DNA from: UBA1172 sp002457135 | GTDB lineage: Bacteria > Pseudomonadota > Alphaproteobacteria > Puniceispirillales > UBA1172 | Reading direction: 5' to 3' | Assembly: GCA_965660935.1 (NCBI GenBank) | Contig: CBFIBR010000008.1 | Coordinates: 1-64,000 of the forward strand | Length of the DNA stretch: 64,000 nucleotides | In this document: positions 7,757 through 15,947 of the stretch, one piece after another | Position numbering within the stretch: the stretch's first letter is position 1 | Layout: each line of letters begins with the position of its first letter | The notes under the pieces: generated by a model | Told to the model about the DNA's origin: nothing | Database searches by the model: none | The model's input: only the letters and a program-made list of their open reading frames with translations | Position numbers and translations under genes: made by a program

Positions 7757-9052
7757 TCACCTGTTGAGCCTTTTGGAAATCGACAGGCCGTGGGCTTCCA
7801 GCCCCTCGGCCTTGGCCAGCGTCACCGCATAGCGGCCGATTTCCGCCAGGCTATCAGCATCACAGCCCAGGGTGGTGGTGCGTTTCATGAAATCAAGCAC
7901 CCCAAGGCCTGATGAAAACCGCGACGTTCGTGCGGTGGGCAGCACATGGTTCGGCCCACCGACATAATCCCCCACGGCTTCGGGGGTCCAGCGGCCAAGG
8001 AAAATCGCCCCGGCATGACGGATCATCCCCGATAGCTCCTCGGCGTTATCGGTGGCGATTTCCAGATGCTCGGCGGCGAGGCGATTGGCCAGAGCCGCGC
8101 CTTCGTTCCAGTCATGCACCGTGATAATGGCACCGTGATCACGCCATGACGCACCGGCAATCTCGGCCCGTTCCAGTTGCGGCAGGATGGCATCGACAGC
8201 ATCCCCCACGGCATCGGCAAACCCGGCATCATCGGTGATCAGGATAGCCTGGGCAGCCTCATCATGTTCAGCCTGACTGAGCAGGTCCATGGCGATCCAG
8301 TCCGGGTTGTTGCCGGCATCGGCCAGAACGAGGATTTCCGAAGGCCCGGCAATCGAATCAATCCCGACCTGACCGAACACCTGCCGCTTGGCGGTGGCGA
8401 CATAGGCATTGCCCGGCCCGACAATCTTATCCACCGGGGCAATCGTTTCCGTGCCGTAAGCCAGAGCGGCAATCGCCTGAGCGCCGCCAATCCGCCAGAT
8501 TTCGGTGATCCCGGCAATCCGTGCCGCCGCCAGAACCGTATCGGAAATGGCATTCTGCGGGGTTGGCACCACCATGACACGGCGACCCACCCCGGCAACC
8601 TCGGCCGGGATCGCGTTCATCAGCACCGATGACGGATACGCCGCCTTGCCCCCCGGCACATAAAGCCCCGCCGCATCCACCGGAGTGTGACGCAGCCCCA
8701 GCTGAACCCCGGCCGCATCGGTATAGGCCAGATCATCGGGAAACTGCTTTTCATGAAAGCCGCGAATACGGCTGGCGGCGGCTTCGAGTGCATCCCGGAC
8801 CTCGGCATCAATGCGGCCAAGCGCGGCATCCATGGTATCAGCATCAACCGCCAGGTCGGCCACGGTTTCAACATCAACCTGATCAAATCGGCGGGTCAGC
8901 TCAAGCAGGGCGGCATCGCCGTCACCCCGGATGGAACGGATAATCCCTGAAACGGTTTCCGAGACATCGGCACCGTCTTCACGCTTTGAGGTCAGAAGAC
9001 GGCCAAAATCCCCCTCAAAATCAGGGCATCTGCTATCAAGCCTGGAGGGCAT
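7757..9052 (-). CDS. hisD: Histidinol dehydrogenase
   Basis: Catalyses the last two steps of histidine synthesis, L-histidinol to L-histidine with NAD+. The 431-aa length from ATG 9052 is normal. Seen are YVPGGKAAYPSSVLM, GPGNAYVATAKR, DSIAGPSEILVLAD, QAEHDEAAQAIL and GPNHVLPTARTSRFSSGL, which include the zinc- and substrate-binding His/Gln/Asp positions of the family. The frame stays open upstream to 9298, but that part is hisG in another frame; ATG 9052 overlaps the hisG 3' end by 17 bp. Confidence 0.96.
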   Translation of the reverse strand: MPSRLDSRCPDFEGDFGRLLTSKREDGADVSETVSGIIRSIRGDGDAALLELTRRFDQVDVETVADLAVDADTMDAALGRIDAEVRDALEAAASRIRGFHEKQFPDDLAYTDAAGVQLGLRHTPVDAAGLYVPGGKAAYPSSVLMNAIPAEVAGVGRRVMVVPTPQNAISDTVLAAARIAGITEIWRIGGAQAIAALAYGTETIAPVDKIVGPGNAYVATAKRQVFGQVGIDSIAGPSEILVLADAGNNPDWIAMDLLSQAEHDEAAQAILITDDAGFADAVGDAVDAILPQLERAEIAGASWRDHGAIITVHDWNEGAALANRLAAEHLEIATDNAEELSGMIRHAGAIFLGRWTPEAVGDYVGGPNHVLPTARTSRFSSGLGVLDFMKRTTTLGCDADSLAEIGRYAVTLAKAEGLEAHGLSISKRLNR

Positions 9053-9749
9053 TGACCGCCTCCCTGATCCGGGTGACCCAGTGATTGATATCATCGGGAC
9101 GGGTTTTCCAGGCAGCACGATTGACGGCAAAGCGACTGGAAATCTGGGCGATCTCTTCCACCTCAACCAGGCCATTGGCGACCAGGGTTGAGCCGGTTTC
9201 CACCAGATCAACAATACGGCGGCACAACCCCAGCCCCGGGGCCAGTTCCATCGCCCCGTTGAGCTTGATGCATTCAGCCTGAACCCCGCGTGAGGCAAAA
9301 TGACGGCGCGTCACGCCCGGGTATTTGGTGGCAACACGAACATGCGACCAGCTGCGCGGGTCTTCCTGATCGAGGGTTTCCTGCTGGCTGGCGACCACCA
9401 TCCGGCAGCGCCCTACCCCCAGATCAACCGGGGCGTAAATTTCAGGGTGATCGAATTCCATCAGCACATCGGACCCGGCGACCCCCATATGGGCAGCCCC
9501 GAAGGCAAGGAAAGTGGCGACATCGAAACTGCGCACCCTGATCACATCAACGCCTTCAGCCTCGGTCCTGAACCGCAGCCTGCGGTCACTTTCATCAAAG
9601 AAATCAGGTTCGGGTTCAATACCGGCATGCGCGAGGATCGGCCGGATAGCCTTCAGGATACGGCCCTTCGGCAGGGCAAGCACCAGCGTTTCTGGTGCTG
9701 CACCGGGCAGGTCACCCGACAATCCTGATGCTGTTTCCGGCTTCGTCAT
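9036..9749 (-). CDS. hisG: ATP phosphoribosyltransferase, short form
   Basis: First enzyme of histidine synthesis (ATP plus PRPP to phosphoribosyl-ATP). At 237 aa it is the short HisG form without the C-terminal regulatory domain. Motifs include LALPKGRILKAIRPIL, GVAGSDVLMEF, VGRCRMVVA and the PRPP loop VETGSTLVANGLVEVEEI split across residues 183-201. Known short forms need HisZ for activity and feedback inhibition; no hisZ is in this window. It lies in the murA-DUF2948-hisG-hisD block and overlaps hisD. Confidence 0.95.
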   Translation of the reverse strand: MTKPETASGLSGDLPGAAPETLVLALPKGRILKAIRPILAHAGIEPEPDFFDESDRRLRFRTEAEGVDVIRVRSFDVATFLAFGAAHMGVAGSDVLMEFDHPEIYAPVDLGVGRCRMVVASQQETLDQEDPRSWSHVRVATKYPGVTRRHFASRGVQAECIKLNGAMELAPGLGLCRRIVDLVETGSTLVANGLVEVEEIAQISSRFAVNRAAWKTRPDDINHWVTRIREAVNALQA

Positions 9750-9778
9750 GCTGCTATCTCCATTTCAGGCCGGGATGC

Positions 9779-10204
9779 TCAATCCCGATGGGTATTATCA
9801 TCATGCTGGGGGCTGAACACGGTTTGCCAGCCTTCACCCAAGTCTGCGGCATAAACCTTTATTACCGGACATTCAAGCCTGATCATGGATTCGCCAGAGA
9901 ATACCAGCTCAATTCCGTCATCTTTCGGGATCATGGCGAGCAGGTTCAGCACTTCATCATGATCATGCGGGGAAAAACCCTTTCGTGATACCCGGGTCAC
10001 GCCATCAATATTGATGCCGGTCAGCCTGCGGCGGGCGCCATCATCGGTTTTCTGATACCGCGCCACCACCAGCAGGAATTGCCCGCTTTCGGGATCATGC
10101 GCCATGTCACCGATCAGCACGGTTGCATCCTGCAGGAGCCCGGACAGCATCATCAGGTCATCACGGTCACAGGCCTTCAGCTTGATGCCATCAGTGGACA
10201 GCAT
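9779..10204 (-). CDS. DUF2948 family protein
   Basis: A 141-aa conserved alphaproteobacterial protein of unknown function, typically encoded between murA and hisG as here. Segments RDDLMMLSGLLQDATVLIGDM and the C-terminal IRLECPVIKVYAADLGE match my memory of the family. The start is 2 bp downstream of the murA stop, suggesting an operon. No catalytic motif is evident. Confidence 0.85.
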   Translation of the reverse strand: MLSTDGIKLKACDRDDLMMLSGLLQDATVLIGDMAHDPESGQFLLVVARYQKTDDGARRRLTGINIDGVTRVSRKGFSPHDHDEVLNLLAMIPKDDGIELVFSGESMIRLECPVIKVYAADLGEGWQTVFSPQHDDNTHRD

Positions 10205-10206
10205 TG

Positions 10207-11469
10207 TTATTCCTTTTCATTAACCCGGCTGATCAACGCGCCGCAGGCCGACAGTTTTTCTTCGAGCCTGTAATACCCCCGGTCGAGATGATAAACCCGG
10301 TTGATTGTGGTGACACCATCGGCAACCAGCCCCGCCAGCACCAGTGAAACCGATGCCCGCAGGTCCGTTGCCATGACCTGGGCGCCATGCAGTTTCGCCG
10401 GGCCATGAACAGTGGCATTGCCGCCATTGACATCAATTCTGGCCCCCATCCGCATCAGCTCAGGCACATGCATGAAACGGTTCTCAAATATCGTCTCCGA
10501 GATCACGCTATCGCCCTCGGCCAGGCACATCATGGCCATGAACTGGGCTTGCAGATCAGTCGGGAAGCCCGGATGCGGGGAGGTGGTGACATCCACCGGA
10601 TGCGGGCTGCCCTTGGCGGAGATGAGAACGCTGGTCGCGGTTTCTTCAATACCAACCCCCGCCGCCCTCATCATGTCCCATAGCGCGGGCAGGTGATCAG
10701 GCCGGCAGTTGTTGAGCGTCACATGACCGCACGTCATGGCTGACGCTATTGCAAAAGTGCCGGTTTCGATACGGTCGGCGATCACGGCATGGCGGCATCC
10801 GTTGAGGCCGGAGACACCATTTACAGTAATCACCTCGGTCCCCTGACCCGTGATGCTGGCCCCCATGGCGATCAGGCATTCGGCAAGATCGGTGATTTCA
10901 GGCTCACAGGCTGCATTGATGATCCGGGTTTCACCCCTGGCAAGCGCGGCGGCCATGAGGGCGTTTTCAGTCGCCCCGACACTGACCATGGGAAACGTGA
11001 TATCCGCGCCTTTCAGCCCGTCAGGGGCCGATGCCTCAATATAGCCTTCAATGATATCAATGGTCGCGCCCATCGCCTCCATGGCCATGATATGCAGGTC
11101 CACGGGGCGGGTTCCGATAGCGCATCCCCCGGGCAGGGAAACCTTTGCCTTGCCATAACGGCCAAGGAGCGGGCCAAGCACCAGCACCGATGCCCGCATC
11201 CGGCGGACAATATCATAGGGCGCGGTGGTGCGCTTCCCGCTGGCCGGGCTGAACCGCACAACCTCATCCTGGCGTTCGCTGGCCACCCCCAGATGGTTCA
11301 ATAGGGCCAGCATCGATGCGGTATCAGCCAGTTCCGGTAGGTTTTCCAGCACCATTTCGGTTTCAGCCATCAGGCTTGCCGCCATCAGGGGGAGGGCTGC
11401 GTTCTTTGCCCCTGAAATGGTGATGCTGCCCTCAAGCCTCTTGCCACCCTCTACACGCAATTTGTCCAT
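10207..11469 (-). CDS. murA: UDP-N-acetylglucosamine 1-carboxyvinyltransferase
   Basis: Catalyses the committed step of peptidoglycan synthesis, transfer of enolpyruvate from PEP to UDP-GlcNAc. The length is normal (420 aa). The substrate-binding Lys lies in SGAKNAALPLMAASL near residue 22, and the catalytic-loop Cys is present in LPGGCAIGTRPVDLH, so the enzyme would be fosfomycin-sensitive by family rule. The C-terminal RVYHLDRGYYRLEEKL is typical. Its start overlaps the upstream small gene by one base (TGATG). Confidence 0.97.
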   Translation of the reverse strand: MDKLRVEGGKRLEGSITISGAKNAALPLMAASLMAETEMVLENLPELADTASMLALLNHLGVASERQDEVVRFSPASGKRTTAPYDIVRRMRASVLVLGPLLGRYGKAKVSLPGGCAIGTRPVDLHIMAMEAMGATIDIIEGYIEASAPDGLKGADITFPMVSVGATENALMAAALARGETRIINAACEPEITDLAECLIAMGASITGQGTEVITVNGVSGLNGCRHAVIADRIETGTFAIASAMTCGHVTLNNCRPDHLPALWDMMRAAGVGIEETATSVLISAKGSPHPVDVTTSPHPGFPTDLQAQFMAMMCLAEGDSVISETIFENRFMHVPELMRMGARIDVNGGNATVHGPAKLHGAQVMATDLRASVSLVLAGLVADGVTTINRVYHLDRGYYRLEEKLSACGALISRVNEKE

Positions 11470-11633
11470 CAGGTCTTGTCCTTTGTTGACGGTTTCTCTG
11501 TCGCGTCCTGGTCACGGCCACGAGCCTGGGCCTTCCGGCGATGCAGGTTGGACCGCAAGGCCTGGGCCAGCCGATCTTCCCGGCGCTGTTTTTCCGTCTT
11601 GTTCTGGGGGTTTTGCATGGTGGCTTTCGGCAT
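11469..11633 (-). CDS. Small basic protein upstream of murA
   Basis: A short Lys/Arg/Gln-rich protein (about 54 aa from ATG 11633; the frame is open to 11675). The central RLAQALRSNLHRRKAQARGR resembles a small conserved protein often found directly upstream of murA in alphaproteobacteria. Its stop overlaps the murA start by one base. An AGGTGA stretch lies about 11 bp before ATG 11633. Function is unknown; a nucleic-acid- or ribosome-binding role would be guesswork. Confidence 0.6.
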   Translation of the reverse strand: MPKATMQNPQNKTEKQRREDRLAQALRSNLHRRKAQARGRDQDATEKPSTKDKT

Positions 11634-11828
11634 GATTTTATCGTTCACCTGCATGGTACTATGCCGCCAGATCATACAACAGAGCCAGCCCCCCTGACCA
11701 GACCGTTAACGCGAAAGCCATTTATAGCGCGATCCCATGTCAGAATTATGGCCTCCATGATGGCTGATCAGGCTGTGCCTGCCCCCCACGTTAAAAAGGG
11801 CTATATAAGGGGGGTGGCTGCGTTTCTG

Positions 11829-11888
11829 CCAACTATAATGCCAGCTATAATGCCAACTATAATGACAGCCTTGATGACAGCCATAATG
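11829..11888 (+). repeat. 12-bp tandem repeat carrying TATAAT in a gene-free spacer
   Basis: Five head-to-tail 12-nt units (CCAACTATAATG, CCAGCTATAATG, CCAACTATAATG, then ACAGCCTTGATG and ACAGCCATAATG). The first three contain a perfect TATAAT. They lie in the 381-bp spacer 11634-12014 between the divergent murA and TVP38 operons. I see no gene elsewhere in the spacer. The repeat could modulate promoter strength or be neutral. Confidence 0.85.
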
Positions 11889-12014
11889 ACGATATTGTGA
11901 TTTGTCGCCCTGATCATGGCTCACTAGACTGACCATTAAATTTGATCAACCTAATATTCTTTGGCCAAAGATGCCGTAAGCGTCTGATGCCAGTTGCATC
12001 TTGAGGAGTCGAGC

Positions 12015-12743
12015 ATGCCTGAACAGCAATCCCGAAGCAGGATCAGGAAATTCCTTCCTCTGGTCATTCTGGCGGCTGGACTGGCGCTTTTCTTTATCCT
12101 TGGCCTTGATGAGTATCTCAGCTTCGCGTGGCTGGCATCGCATTATTCCGAGATCAAGTCCATGGCGACTGAAAACCTGGTGCTGGCGCTGTCTGCGTTT
12201 TTTATTCTCTATACGGTGGCGGTGGCGTTTTCACTGCCGATCGCCTCACCGCTGACCCTCATTGGCGGCGCCATTTTCGGCTGGCTCGGCTTTGGGGCGG
12301 TGGTCACCTCGGCGACACTGGGGGCCTATATCCTCTTTATCGCGGCACGCGGCGCGTTGGCGGAAAGCCTGTCCCGCAAGGCTGGCCCTTTCATGAGCAG
12401 GATCAACGCCGGGTTTAATAAATCCCCGTTTTACTGGCTGCTTGCGCTCAGGCTGATCCCGGCCCTCCCGTTCTGGGCTGTGAACATCGCGCCTGCCCTG
12501 CTCGGCATGAAAACCCGTGACTACATTCTGGCCACTGCCATCGGGATTGCGCCGGGCAGTTTTGTCTATATCTGGATCGGGCGCGGCTTTGACAGCATTC
12601 TGGCCCGGGGGGAAACCCCTGATCTGAGTGTGCTGACCGAACCATCAATCATTGCGCCGTTTTTTGCCCTTGGCGTTCTGGCGCTGGTGCCGGTAGGGGT
12701 TGAACATCTGCGGTCAAGGAGACGTAACCATGGCGCATCGTAA
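12015..12743 (+). CDS. TVP38/TMEM64 (DedA-like) membrane protein
   Basis: A 242-aa polytopic inner-membrane protein of the TVP38/TMEM64 (SNARE-associated, VTT) family. Several hydrophobic helices are visible, with the family core around SPLTLIGGAIFGWLGFGAVV and the re-entrant motif FYWLLALRLIPALPFWAVN with its conserved Arg and Pro. The start at 12015 is set by GAGGAG 8 bp upstream. The downstream disulfide reductase start (12730) lies inside this gene, so the pair is translationally coupled, an association frequent in bacteria. Homologues have been linked to lipid scrambling or transport; the substrate here is unknown. Confidence 0.88.
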   Translation: MPEQQSRSRIRKFLPLVILAAGLALFFILGLDEYLSFAWLASHYSEIKSMATENLVLALSAFFILYTVAVAFSLPIASPLTLIGGAIFGWLGFGAVVTSATLGAYILFIAARGALAESLSRKAGPFMSRINAGFNKSPFYWLLALRLIPALPFWAVNIAPALLGMKTRDYILATAIGIAPGSFVYIWIGRGFDSILARGETPDLSVLTEPSIIAPFFALGVLALVPVGVEHLRSRRRNHGAS

Positions 12744-14145
12744 GGCTGATCTCTGCATTATCGGTGGCGGTTCAGGCGGGCTCAGTGTTGCCGCCGGTGC
12801 CGCCCAGATGGGTGCCAATGTTGTCCTCTTCGAAGGCGGGGAGATGGGCGGGGACTGCCTCAATTACGGCTGTGTTCCATCGAAAGCCCTGCTGGCCGCC
12901 GCCAAGGCCGCGCATCACGCCAACGGTCACCCCGAAATGGGCGTGACCGGCACGGCATCGGTTGATTTCGCCAAGGCCAAGGATCACGTTGCCTCGGTCA
13001 TTGCATCCATCGCCCCACATGACTCGCCTGAACGGTTCCGTGGGCTCGGGGTTGACGTGATTGAGGATTACGCCCGCTTTACCGGCCCTCGCCGGGTTGA
13101 GGGCGGCGGCATCACGGTTGAGGCCAGGTATACGGTGGTGGCCACCGGTTCTTCAGCCTTTATCCCGCCTATCCCGGGGCTGGCGGAAACACCCTTTCAC
13201 ACCAACGAGTCAATTTTCAATGATCGCACCCTGCCCCAGCACCTGATCGTCATCGGTGGCGGGCCTATCGGGGTTGAAATGGCACAGGCGCATTGCCGGC
13301 TCGGGGCCAGAGTCACGCTGATTGAGGCTGCGCCTTCCATCATGATCCGCGATGATGCAGCCCTGGTTGCGCTATTGCGTGACCGGCTCAAGGCCGATGG
13401 CATCACCCTGATTGAGGGCGCTGGTGTCACCGCGGTGTCGGGGACCAATGGTGCGGTCAAGGTTGAGGTCGAAGGGCGCGGCACGATTGAGGGCAGCCAT
13501 CTGCTGGTCGCTGTTGGCCGCAAACCCAATCTGGACAAGCTCAACCTCGAAGCGGCAGGGATTGAAACTGGCCGGGGCGGGATCACCACGGATCGACGTT
13601 TGCGGAGCAGCAATCGCCGTGTTTTTGCCATCGGTGATGCCGCAGGACGGCAGCAGTTTACCCATGTTGCGGGGTATCATGCCGGGATTGTCATCCGCAA
13701 CACGCTGTTCCGCCTGCCCGCCAGGATCGATGATCGCGCTGTTCCATGGGTCACCTACACCGACCCTGAGCTGGCGCATGTCGGCCTGACCGAGGGTGAG
13801 GCCGAAAAGCAGGGCATCACCACCCGGCGGGTTGAGGCTGATCTGGCCGATAATGACCGGGCAAGGGCCGAAGGCCGGACCGAAGGACGCGTCGTTGCGC
13901 TGACCGATAAGAGTGGCCGCATCATCGGGGCCAGCATTCTCGGTGCCGGGGCAGGTGAGCTGATCCAGCCCTGGATTCTGGCGATCAACAACGGCATGAA
14001 AATAGGGGCCATGGCCTCCATGATTGCGCCTTACCCGACCATGGGTGAGGCCTCAAAAAGAGCGGCCGGGTCGTATTTCACCCCGACCCTTTTTTCAGAG
14101 AGAACCCGCAGACTGGTGCGGTTCATGCTGAAACTTCCATTCTAG
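12730..14145 (+). CDS. FAD-dependent pyridine nucleotide-disulfide oxidoreductase
   Basis: A 471-aa flavoprotein of the dihydrolipoamide dehydrogenase/mercuric reductase class. FAD binding: CIIGGGSGGLSVAAGAA; redox disulfide: GGDCLNYGCVPSKALL; NAD(P) site: VIGGGPIGVEMAQAHCRLG; second FAD site: VFAIGDAAGR. The C-terminal APYPTMGEASKRAAG has Tyr where lipoamide dehydrogenases carry the catalytic HPT His, so it is closer to the MerA-like group found beside TVP38 proteins. It has no N-terminal metal-binding domain, so mercury reduction should not be assumed. ATG 12730 follows AAGGAGACGTAACC and overlaps the TVP38 gene by 14 bp. Confidence 0.87.
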   Translation: MAHRKADLCIIGGGSGGLSVAAGAAQMGANVVLFEGGEMGGDCLNYGCVPSKALLAAAKAAHHANGHPEMGVTGTASVDFAKAKDHVASVIASIAPHDSPERFRGLGVDVIEDYARFTGPRRVEGGGITVEARYTVVATGSSAFIPPIPGLAETPFHTNESIFNDRTLPQHLIVIGGGPIGVEMAQAHCRLGARVTLIEAAPSIMIRDDAALVALLRDRLKADGITLIEGAGVTAVSGTNGAVKVEVEGRGTIEGSHLLVAVGRKPNLDKLNLEAAGIETGRGGITTDRRLRSSNRRVFAIGDAAGRQQFTHVAGYHAGIVIRNTLFRLPARIDDRAVPWVTYTDPELAHVGLTEGEAEKQGITTRRVEADLADNDRARAEGRTEGRVVALTDKSGRIIGASILGAGAGELIQPWILAINNGMKIGAMASMIAPYPTMGEASKRAAGSYFTPTLFSERTRRLVRFMLKLPF

Positions 14146-14218
14146 GGGGAGACGCGAAATGGCGGGCAGCCATACAGGCTTGCATCCATGCACAGGTGCT
14201 GATAAAAGGGCCATCAAT

Positions 14219-14294
<76 letters not shown>

Positions 14295-14440
14295 TTTCCC
14301 GCGATATCCCCCCATTCTATCACCCCGCCTTATCGGGCCTGACCCTGCTGGTCCGGCCAAAACGGTGATGCCCGTATTTCTTGTTGCCTGCGGTAAAGGG
14401 CGGAGAAATTGAACAAAAGCGCGAAAGGATGCGATGTCAG

Positions 14441-15874
14441 ATGGAACAGCAAACAAACGAGCTGAGCTTTCAGGAAACCGTTGATCTCTATTTCAACAAG
14501 GCCGCGGCGCTGATGGATCTGCCCCCCGGACTGGCGGACAAGATCCGGGTCTGCAATTCGGTCTACACCGTGCGTTTCGGGGTTCGCCTGCATGGCGAGA
14601 TCAAAACCTTTGTCGGTTATCGCGCCGTTCATTCCGAGCATATGGAACCCGTCAAGGGCGGGATTCGTTTTGCCAATGCCGTCAATCAGGATGAGGTTGA
14701 AGCCCTCGCCGCGCTGATGAGCTACAAATGCGCCCTGGTGGAGGCTCCGTTTGGCGGGTCCAAGGGCGGGCTGGTGATCAACCCGCGTGATTACAATGAT
14801 GAGGAAATGGAACTCATCACCCGGCGGTTCGCCTATGAGCTGATCAAGCGTGACCTGATCAACCCCAGCCAGAACGTCCCTGCCCCCGATATGGGGACAA
14901 GCGAGCGTGAAATGGCCTGGATTGCCGATCAATACGCCCGCATCAACACCACCGATATCAACGCCCGTGCCTGTGTCACCGGCAAGCCTGTTCACGCTGG
15001 CGGGATCAATGGCCGGACCGAGGCTACAGGGCGCGGGGTGCAATTTGCCTTGCGTGAATTCTTTCGCCACAAGGATGATGTAAAGCTGGCCGGACTGGAT
15101 GGCAGCCTGGCGGGCAAGCGCATCGTCGTGCAAGGGCTGGGCAATGTCGGCTATCACGCGGCCAGCCTGCTGGCCAAGGAAGACGGCGCGCTCATCACCG
15201 GTATCATCGAAAGACGGGGCGGCATTTTCAACCCTGATGGTCTGGATGTTGAGGCGGTGCGTCAGTTCATGGATGAAACCGGCTGTACCAGCGGCTACCC
15301 CGATGCCCAGCACACCAAAGATGGGGCCAGCCTGCTTGAGGCTGAATGCGATATCCTGATCCCGGCGGCGCTGGAAGGCGTTATCAATGTCGGCAATGCT
15401 GACCGCATCAAGGCCAGGCTGATTATTGAGGCGGCCAACGGCCCCATCACCTTCAAGGCTGATGAAATCCTCAACCGCAAGGGGACGATCATTATCCCCG
15501 ATCTCTACGCCAATGCGGGCGGGGTGACGGTATCGTATTTCGAATGGGTCAAGAACCTGTCGCATATCCGTTTCGGCCGCATGGAACGCCGTCAGGAAGA
15601 AAAGCGGCATGAAATGCTGATCACCGAATTGAAACGGTTATCCGCTGATACAAAACTGGGCTGGGAGCTTTCCCCCGATTTCACCGATGCCTATCTGCGC
15701 GGTGCGGGTGAACTGGAACTGGTGCGTTCAGGGCTGGATGACACGATGCGCACAGCGTATCAGGCGATGCGGGAGGTCTGGCATAGCCGCGATGATGTTG
15801 ACAGCCTGCGGACAGCCGGTTTCATGATTGCCATTGAACGCATCACCCGCAGTTACCTGACCAAAGGGTTGTGA
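14441..15874 (+). CDS. gdhA: Glu/Leu/Phe/Val family glutamate dehydrogenase
   Basis: Interconverts glutamate and 2-oxoglutarate plus ammonia. Catalytic region: EPVKGGIRFA, MSYKCALVEAPFGGSKGG with the catalytic Lys, and VPAPDMGTSEREMAWIAD with the catalytic Asp. NAD(P) fold: VVQGLGNVGYHAASLL. IPAALEGVINVGNA and PDLYANAGGVTVSYFEW follow. I prefer ATG 14441 (AAAGGA upstream), giving 477 aa; ATG 14429 and TTG 14381 are alternatives. The C-terminus is longer than hexameric enzymes of about 420-450 aa. Coenzyme preference cannot be read safely. Confidence 0.92.
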   Translation: MEQQTNELSFQETVDLYFNKAAALMDLPPGLADKIRVCNSVYTVRFGVRLHGEIKTFVGYRAVHSEHMEPVKGGIRFANAVNQDEVEALAALMSYKCALVEAPFGGSKGGLVINPRDYNDEEMELITRRFAYELIKRDLINPSQNVPAPDMGTSEREMAWIADQYARINTTDINARACVTGKPVHAGGINGRTEATGRGVQFALREFFRHKDDVKLAGLDGSLAGKRIVVQGLGNVGYHAASLLAKEDGALITGIIERRGGIFNPDGLDVEAVRQFMDETGCTSGYPDAQHTKDGASLLEAECDILIPAALEGVINVGNADRIKARLIIEAANGPITFKADEILNRKGTIIIPDLYANAGGVTVSYFEWVKNLSHIRFGRMERRQEEKRHEMLITELKRLSADTKLGWELSPDFTDAYLRGAGELELVRSGLDDTMRTAYQAMREVWHSRDDVDSLRTAGFMIAIERITRSYLTKGL

Positions 15875-15902
15875 GTTGTTGAAACCCCGGGGCCAACAGC
15901 GT

Positions 15903-15935
15903 AGGGTGACGACTGACTGATACAGTCGCTACCCT
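15903..15935 (+). promoter_or_regulatory. Imperfect inverted repeat before MFS gene
   Basis: AGGGTGACGACTG and CAGTCGCTACCCT form an 11/13 inverted repeat around a 7-nt centre, 12 bp upstream of the MFS start. There is no T-run, so an operator or a leader hairpin is more likely than a terminator. Assignment is inferential. Confidence 0.45.
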
Positions 15936-15947
15936 GAGCAGGACCCG

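Noticed and set aside
9053..9298. N-terminal extension of hisD
   Set aside because: The 82 extra codons are hisG read in another frame; HisD length is normal from ATG 9052.
11829..11888. CRISPR array
   Set aside because: Units are 12 bp and directly adjacent, with no spacers and no cas genes nearby. No CRISPR array was seen anywhere in the window.
11706..11936. 76-codon minus-strand frame with HYSW repeats
   Set aside because: It only translates the 12-bp tandem repeat; composition is unnatural and no start signal is seen.
14330..15610. 426-codon minus-strand open frame opposite glutamate dehydrogenase
   Set aside because: Antisense shadow of a clear enzyme gene; no domain or ribosome-binding site.
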